Assembly (NCBI GenBank): GCA_023396215.1 | Contig: JAEWWW010000080.1 | Coordinates: 1-43,476 of the forward strand | DNA: 43,476 nucleotides | Reading direction: 5' to 3' | Source of the DNA: Bacillota bacterium | GTDB lineage: Bacteria; Bacillota; Clostridia; Oscillospirales; Ruminococcaceae | In this document: positions 39,399 to 43,476 of the stretch, in pieces | How positions within the stretch are numbered: the stretch's first letter is position 1 | How the letters are laid out: each line of letters starts with the position of its first letter | Position numbers and translations under genes: made by a program | Notes under the pieces: model-generated | What the model saw: only the letters and a program-made list of their open reading frames with translations | Databases searched by the model: none | What the model was told of the DNA's origin: nothing

Positions 39399-39511
39399 GA
39401 AGAGCCGGGGTGTACGCCTGTGCGCCCCGCTCTTCCCCCTCCATGTAAGCCCTGTTAAAGCATAGGAAACGCTTTTTGCCTCCCCCACCGGAGGCGGGGG
39501 AGGCAAAAAGC
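39399..39511 (+). terminator. Two intergenic hairpins after the binding protein gene
   Basis: GAAGAGC-C-GGGG pairs with CCCC-GCTCTTC (39399-39434). A second, very long palindrome runs 39470-39511: CGCTTTTTGCCTCCCCC, a short centre with ACCGGAGGC, and the mirror GGGGGAGGCAAAAAGCG. The latter has the same CCCCaCC-gga-GGcGGGG core as the hairpins before eutN. They may reduce read-through, setting binding-protein levels above those of the downstream genes. Confidence 0.6.
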
Positions 39512-39562
39512 GATGTTTATCCTTTGTACCCGTCATCATTTTTCAGCAAAGCAGGTGGCACT

Positions 39563-40390
39563 TTGGCAAAAACAATTTTGGTACTGATGGACGGCTGCCG
39601 CTATGACGCCGTCACCAGCACCGGCGGATATTTTGAGCATCTCATCGACCGGGGGCTGGGGGCGAAATACAAGGTATTGGGCGAGCTTCCCTCGATGTCC
39701 CGCCCGATGTACGAAACGCTGATGACCGGGCTGCCTTCATCGGTGCACGGCATTGTGAACAATCAGGTGGTGCGGCCCTCCGGCTTTGAAAACCTTTTTT
39801 CTCTTTGCCGCAAAAACGGCCTGACCACGGCGGCTGCGGCCTACCTCTGGTTCAGCGAGCTTTACAGCCGCGCGCCCTTTTACCACGAGCGCGACCGCAT
39901 CCAACTGGATGGTACGGGCAGCATCAGCCACGGCATCTTTTACTACGAGGACAGCTATCCCGACAGCCACCTGTACAACGACGGGGAGTTTCTGCGCAGA
40001 ACCTACGACCCCGATTTCATCCTCTTTCATTCGATGAACATCGACTACTGGGGCCACCGCAAGGGGGGCGAAAGCCCCGAGTACCTGGCGGCGGTCGCCG
40101 CAGCGGAGGAGTTGCTTTCCCCGCTGCTGCACCACTGGCTTGAGTCGGGCTACCGTGTGGTGATTACCGCCGACCACGGCATGAGCGGCTTTGGCCTGCA
40201 TGGCGGCCCCACCGCCGAGCAGCGCACCGTTGCCCTGTACCTGTTTGGCACCGATTACCCCTCCGGGCGCTTTACCCACAAAGAGATTTCTCAGCTTTGT
40301 CTGGCTCCTTTGGTTTGTTCGCTGTTGGGCATTGCCCCGGCGCCGGGCATGCTGCAGCCCGGCCAGATCGAGATACCCTTCTGCAATTAA
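39563..40390 (+). CDS. Alkaline-phosphatase-superfamily phosphodiesterase/phosphatase
   Basis: This 275-residue member of the type I phosphodiesterase/nucleotide pyrophosphatase family has metal ligands in VLMDGCRYD, HSMNIDYWGH, TADHGMSGFG and LHGG. The nucleophile region is LPSMSRPMYETLMTG. No signal peptide is seen, so it acts in the cytosol. I start at TTG 39563 with GCAGGTGG upstream; an earlier TTG at 39476 lies inside the palindrome and adds low-complexity sequence. It sits inside an ABC importer operon beside the eut locus, so a phosphate ester or phosphonate delivered by that importer is a likely substrate. Identity of the substrate is inferred. Confidence 0.82.
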   Translation: MAKTILVLMDGCRYDAVTSTGGYFEHLIDRGLGAKYKVLGELPSMSRPMYETLMTGLPSSVHGIVNNQVVRPSGFENLFSLCRKNGLTTAAAAYLWFSELYSRAPFYHERDRIQLDGTGSISHGIFYYEDSYPDSHLYNDGEFLRRTYDPDFILFHSMNIDYWGHRKGGESPEYLAAVAAAEELLSPLLHHWLESGYRVVITADHGMSGFGLHGGPTAEQRTVALYLFGTDYPSGRFTHKEISQLCLAPLVCSLLGIAPAPGMLQPGQIEIPFCN

Positions 40391-40454
40391 AAACCTGTTT
40401 TTAATCCGGCAGCCTTTGCCAGACCCCCGTGCCAAAGGCGCAAATGCATGATAT

Positions 40455-40583
40455 AATAACCATATAATGGTTATTGTCAGGCTGTCGAAAAAGTCGTGCA
40501 AACATAAAATGGCTGTGCCAATTCACTTGCCTGGTTGGCTGCCTGTTTCTTGACGCCCTCACAATAAACATATGGTGGTTATG
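40455..40583. promoter_or_regulatory. Two operator-like palindromes upstream of the permease genes
   Basis: AATAACCA-TATAA-TGGTTATT (40455-40475) is a perfect 8-bp inverted repeat. AATAAACA-TATGG-TGGTTATG (40563-40583) is a weaker copy, 17 of 21 bases identical, 108 bases downstream. TATAAT at 40452-40457 and 40463-40468 could be -10 boxes, without clear -35 boxes. The 338-base gap also has ATTAAAAAC-CT-GTTTTTAAT (40386-40405) after the phosphodiesterase. The layout suggests separate control of the permease and ATPase genes. Confidence 0.45.
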
Positions 40584-40728
40584 GCTTCGCCTCCACAAGG
40601 GGCATGTTCCCCTTCGCCCTACGGATGCGGATATCGTACCGGCCCGCTTTTTCCCCTTTGCGCCCCGCGCGGCAGATTAAAAGCATTGCGTTTTTAATTA
40701 CAGATTTGTAGGAAGATAGGAGAGAGCA

Positions 40729-41568
40729 ATGAAAAACAATAAAAAGCTATATCTGTTGGCGATGCTCCCTTTTCTGGTGGTTGTTTTGCTCTATGAAATC
40801 ATCCCCCTCTTTATGATGATTTTCAACAGCTTTATGCCGGAAAATGCGGTGGGCTTCACGCTGGAACACTACAGAACCATTTTCAGCACATTGCTTTATC
40901 AAAAAGCATTGGTCAACAGCATTAAAATCTCGCTGGTTTCTTCCGGCATCGGCATTGTCATCGCCTTTTTTGGCGCGCAGGCAATCCACAACGCCGGGCA
41001 AAAGCTGCAAACCTTCTTTTTGACCATTCTGAACATGACGTCAAACTTTGCAGGGGTTCCCCTTGCCTTTGCATATATGATTATTCTGGGCAACTCCGGC
41101 GTGCTGATACAGCTTGCAAGGCAGCACGGCATGCTGGGCAACTTCGACCTCTACACCAGCACCGGCCTTACCATGATCTACGTCTACTTTCAGATACCCC
41201 TTTCCACCCTGCTGCTGGTGCCCGCCTTTGAGGGCATCCGCAAGGAATGGAAGGAATCCTCGCTGCTGCTGGGGGCCGGCCCCGCTCACTTCTGGACCAA
41301 GGTGGGGGTTCCGGTGCTGCTGCCCAGCATACTTGGCACCATCAGCGTGCTTTTTGCAAACGCCCTGGCGGCCTACGCCACCGCCTACGCCCTGCTGATG
41401 AACAACTACGCCCTGCTGCCCATCAGCGTTTCGGGCATGTTCACCGGCGATATGACCCAGCGCAAAGAGCTGGGCGGCGCGCTCTCGGTGGTGATGATGG
41501 TGTTGATGGTTATCGCCATCTCAATCAACAACATGATTATCAAAAAGACCAGAAAGGCAGGTGCTTAA
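40729..41568 (+). CDS. ABC transporter permease 1 (PotB-like)
   Basis: This 279-residue protein has about six membrane helices, starting LLAMLPFLVVVLLYEIIPLF. It has the cytoplasmic EAA-type loop KEWKESSLLLGAGPAHFWTK that docks on the ATPase. It belongs to the permease family of spermidine/putrescine, iron and aminoethylphosphonate importers. Ribosome-binding site AGGAGAG. It pairs with the permease four bases downstream. Confidence 0.92.
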   Translation: MKNNKKLYLLAMLPFLVVVLLYEIIPLFMMIFNSFMPENAVGFTLEHYRTIFSTLLYQKALVNSIKISLVSSGIGIVIAFFGAQAIHNAGQKLQTFFLTILNMTSNFAGVPLAFAYMIILGNSGVLIQLARQHGMLGNFDLYTSTGLTMIYVYFQIPLSTLLLVPAFEGIRKEWKESSLLLGAGPAHFWTKVGVPVLLPSILGTISVLFANALAAYATAYALLMNNYALLPISVSGMFTGDMTQRKELGGALSVVMMVLMVIAISINNMIIKKTRKAGA

Positions 41569-41571
41569 AGC

Positions 41572-42384
41572 GTGAAGAAAAGCAGCCTTTCGGCCAAAAT
41601 CGTCATTACCCTTGTGGTCTTTTACCTGCTGCTGCCGCTGGCAGCCACCGCCATCTACTCGCTCTTTGACAAATGGACAGGGGTGCTGCCCGAGGGCTTT
41701 ACCCTGCGCAACTACATCCAACTGCTGACCGAAAAAGACTTTATGATGTCGCTGCTGCGCACCATCGTTATCTGCATCATCCCCATCCTGCTTTCGGTGC
41801 TGCTGGTGCTGCTGGCCCTGTTTGTGGCCACCATCTATTTCCCCCGGCTGGAAAAATATGTGCAGATTCTTTGTATGATACCCTACACCATTCAGGGGGT
41901 CATCCTTTCGGTGAGCGTGCTTTCGCTCTACGCCGCCTCCCCCACCATTCTGGGGGTGCGCCTGGTGATGCTGGTGGGGGCCTACTGCATCATCATCCTG
42001 CCCTTTATCTATCAGGGCATCCGCAACAGTATGCACGCCGTCAACATGCCCATGCTGCTGGAGGCCGCCGAGATGCTGGGCGCTTCCAAGCTTTACGGCT
42101 TTTTCAGGGTGATTGTGCCCAACATCATCTCGGGCATCACCGTTTCGGCCCTGCTGGCGGTGGGCATCATCTTCGGCGACTATGTGCTGATACGCAACAT
42201 CACCGGCAGCGCCTTTAAGAATGTACAGATCTACCTCTTCCTGGCCATGAAAAGTTCCAGCACCAAGGCGAGCGCCGTCTTTGTCATCATTATGATTACC
42301 ACCTTCCTCATCACATCGTTGGTGCTATACCTTAAGAACAAAGAGGCTCAGGCCCGGCAGAACATTCAGAAAACAGAGGGGTAA
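41572..42384 (+). CDS. ABC transporter permease 2 (PotC-like)
   Basis: This 270-residue inner-membrane permease has six hydrophobic segments and an EAA loop (LLEAAEMLGASKLYGFFRVI). GTG start three bases after the first permease, so the two are translationally coupled. The heterodimer would form the channel for the 38291 binding protein. Confidence 0.92.
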   Translation: MKKSSLSAKIVITLVVFYLLLPLAATAIYSLFDKWTGVLPEGFTLRNYIQLLTEKDFMMSLLRTIVICIIPILLSVLLVLLALFVATIYFPRLEKYVQILCMIPYTIQGVILSVSVLSLYAASPTILGVRLVMLVGAYCIIILPFIYQGIRNSMHAVNMPMLLEAAEMLGASKLYGFFRVIVPNIISGITVSALLAVGIIFGDYVLIRNITGSAFKNVQIYLFLAMKSSSTKASAVFVIIMITTFLITSLVLYLKNKEAQARQNIQKTEG

Positions 42385-42390
42385 TAGAAT

Positions 42391-43398
42391 ATGTCATACA
42401 TAAAATTTGAAAATATCAACAAGTACTTCGGCAAAAACCATGTGCTGAAGGATATCTCGCTGGAGATTGAAAAAGGCCATCTTGTGACCCTGCTGGGGCC
42501 TTCGGGCTGCGGCAAAAGCACCCTGCTGCGCTGTCTGGCCTGGCTTGAGGAGGTCAGCAGCGGCAAGGTTTACCTCGACGGCAAGGATATCACCAACGTC
42601 AACCCCCGCGAACGGGGCATCGGCATGGTGTTTCAGCAGTACAGCCTTTTCCCCAACCTGAGCGTCGCCCAGAACGTGGCCTTTGGCCTGAAGATGAAAA
42701 AAATGGCCCAAAGCGACATCGACCGCAAGGTCAAGCAGATACTGGAGATTGTGGGCCTCTCTGAGAAGATAAACCAGTACCCGGCACAGCTTTCGGGCGG
42801 GCAGCAGCAGCGTGTGGCGCTGGCCCGCGCCATCGTCACCGAACCCAAGGTGCTGTTGCTGGATGAGCCGCTGTCGGCCATCGACGCCATGCTGCGCCGC
42901 AACCTGCAGATAGAGATTCGCCGCATCCAGAAGGATTTCAACATGACCACCATCTTTGTGACCCACGACCAGGATGAAGCCATGGTGATGTCCGACGTGG
43001 TCAACCTCTTCAACGCGGGCAACATCGAGCAGTCGGGCACCCCCATCGAGCTTTACACCCAGCCCAAAACCCGGTTTGCCGCCAGCTTCATCGGCAGCTA
43101 CAACATCCTGCCTGCGGCGGATTTTGGCAAGGCCTGCGGCGAAACGCCCCCCTGCACCGACGTCGCCATCCGCCCCGAGATTGTGCGCATCTCGCGCCAG
43201 CCCAACCCCGCCGCCGGGCGCTACAACCTGCAGGGGCAGGTTGTCAGCAGCATTTCTCACGGCCACATCATCCGCTACACCGTCTGGTGCCACGGCTGCA
43301 CCCTGAACGCCGACGTGATGTTTGATGTGAACAACCTCTTCGACGAAAACGAGCAGGTGCATCTTTCCATCCGCAAGAGCAATGTGATAGAGCTGTAA
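42391..43398 (+). CDS. ABC transporter ATP-binding protein (PotA-like)
   Basis: This 335-residue ATPase has Walker A GPSGCGKST, Q-loop QQYSLFPN, signature LSGGQQQRVALARA, Walker B LLLDEPLSAID and switch THDQDEAMVMSD. A C-terminal TOBE-like regulatory domain follows from about residue 240 (VAIRPEIVRIS). It powers the importer made of the two permeases, six bases after the second. Last gene of the operon, followed by a strong terminator. Confidence 0.95.
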   Translation: MSYIKFENINKYFGKNHVLKDISLEIEKGHLVTLLGPSGCGKSTLLRCLAWLEEVSSGKVYLDGKDITNVNPRERGIGMVFQQYSLFPNLSVAQNVAFGLKMKKMAQSDIDRKVKQILEIVGLSEKINQYPAQLSGGQQQRVALARAIVTEPKVLLLDEPLSAIDAMLRRNLQIEIRRIQKDFNMTTIFVTHDQDEAMVMSDVVNLFNAGNIEQSGTPIELYTQPKTRFAASFIGSYNILPAADFGKACGETPPCTDVAIRPEIVRISRQPNPAAGRYNLQGQVVSSISHGHIIRYTVWCHGCTLNADVMFDVNNLFDENEQVHLSIRKSNVIEL

Positions 43399-43418
43399 TT
43401 CCCTTCTGCACGTAAAAA

Positions 43419-43440
43419 GCGCCCGGCAAAAGCCGGGCGC
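43419..43440 (+). terminator. Intrinsic terminator of the ABC importer operon
   Basis: GCGCCCGGC-AAAA-GCCGGGCGC forms a perfect 9-bp GC stem, followed by GTTAAAATT, 20 bases after the ATPase stop. On the reverse strand the stem is followed by TTTTTACG, so it can also stop transcription entering from the right. Confidence 0.85.
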
Positions 43441-43476
43441 GTTAAAATTCCCAAAAACCGCTGTGGCGCAGAGCCA

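Noticed and set aside
39476..39562. Upstream TTG start for the phosphodiesterase at 39563
   Set aside because: It lies inside a 42-base palindrome and adds low-complexity residues absent from the family; a ribosome-binding site exists only for the later start.
1..43476. Prophage, integrative element or toxin-antitoxin system
   Set aside because: Apart from two small XRE proteins there is no integrase, capsid, relaxase, transposase or recognisable toxin; gene content is mainly housekeeping and metabolic.

Overview
The window looks like a chromosomal segment of a GC-rich member of the Clostridia, most likely the Oscillospiraceae/Ruminococcaceae group. The evidence is the maf-mreB-mreC-mreD-PBP2-MinD-like-mgsA cluster with a DUF4321 gene and zapA nearby, strong Shine-Dalgarno sites, frequent GTG and TTG starts, and a Gram-positive ethanolamine (eut) locus controlled by an ANTAR antiterminator. 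No tRNA, rRNA, integrase, transposase, phage or cas gene was recognised.

Layout. Positions 1-1130 hold intergenic repeats, a degenerate type I-C-like CRISPR relic, a tandem pair of small XRE regulators and a divergent 54-residue protein. Positions 1184-14006, all on the minus strand, carry a ClC transporter, methylglyoxal synthase, a MinD-like ATPase, PBP2, MreD, MreC, MreB, Maf, a DUF4321 protein, dUTPase, a U32 peptidase and ZapA. Positions 14144-21477, on the plus strand, carry glycogen phosphorylase, an Lsa/CplR-like ABC-F protein behind what looks like a transcription attenuator, and a GH13 glucosidase. Positions 21478-22100 are non-coding, with a second CRISPR-like relic and a strongly structured RNA candidate.

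Positions 22204-38142 are an ethanolamine-utilisation and microcompartment locus: a glycerophosphodiester phosphodiesterase interrupted by an in-frame TGA, eutV, eutW, eutA, eutB, eutC, eutL, an aldehyde dehydrogenase, two eutM, eutT, pduL, a eut-associated hypothetical, eutN, a PduS-like Fe-S protein, a PduT-like shell protein, eutS and eutP. Ethanolamine would be split by EutBC (B12-dependent, supported by EutA and EutT). Acetaldehyde would be oxidised to acetyl-CoA and converted to acetyl-phosphate by PduL inside a shell of EutL, EutM, EutN, EutS and PduT. No eutH, eutG, eutD, eutJ, eutK or eutQ is seen. Positions 38291-43398 hold an ABC importer (binding lipoprotein, two permeases, ATPase) with an embedded alkaline-phosphatase-superfamily enzyme. 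Together with the phosphodiesterase this suggests, but does not prove, capture of ethanolamine-containing phosphate esters for the eut pathway.

The most unusual observations are: (1) a EutV with two tandem ANTAR repeats at an exact 50-residue offset; (2) a dual-hexaloop antiterminator candidate overlapping a terminator before eutA; (3) repeated duplication of ribosome-binding-site segments, with CCCCGCC/GGCGGGG hairpins between the copies, ahead of eutE, eutN, eutS and maf; (4) a two-copy 160-bp MITE-like element; (5) a multi-hairpin RNA candidate before the phosphodiesterase gene; (6) an ABC-F attenuator with leader ORFs. All functions are inferred from sequence alone.
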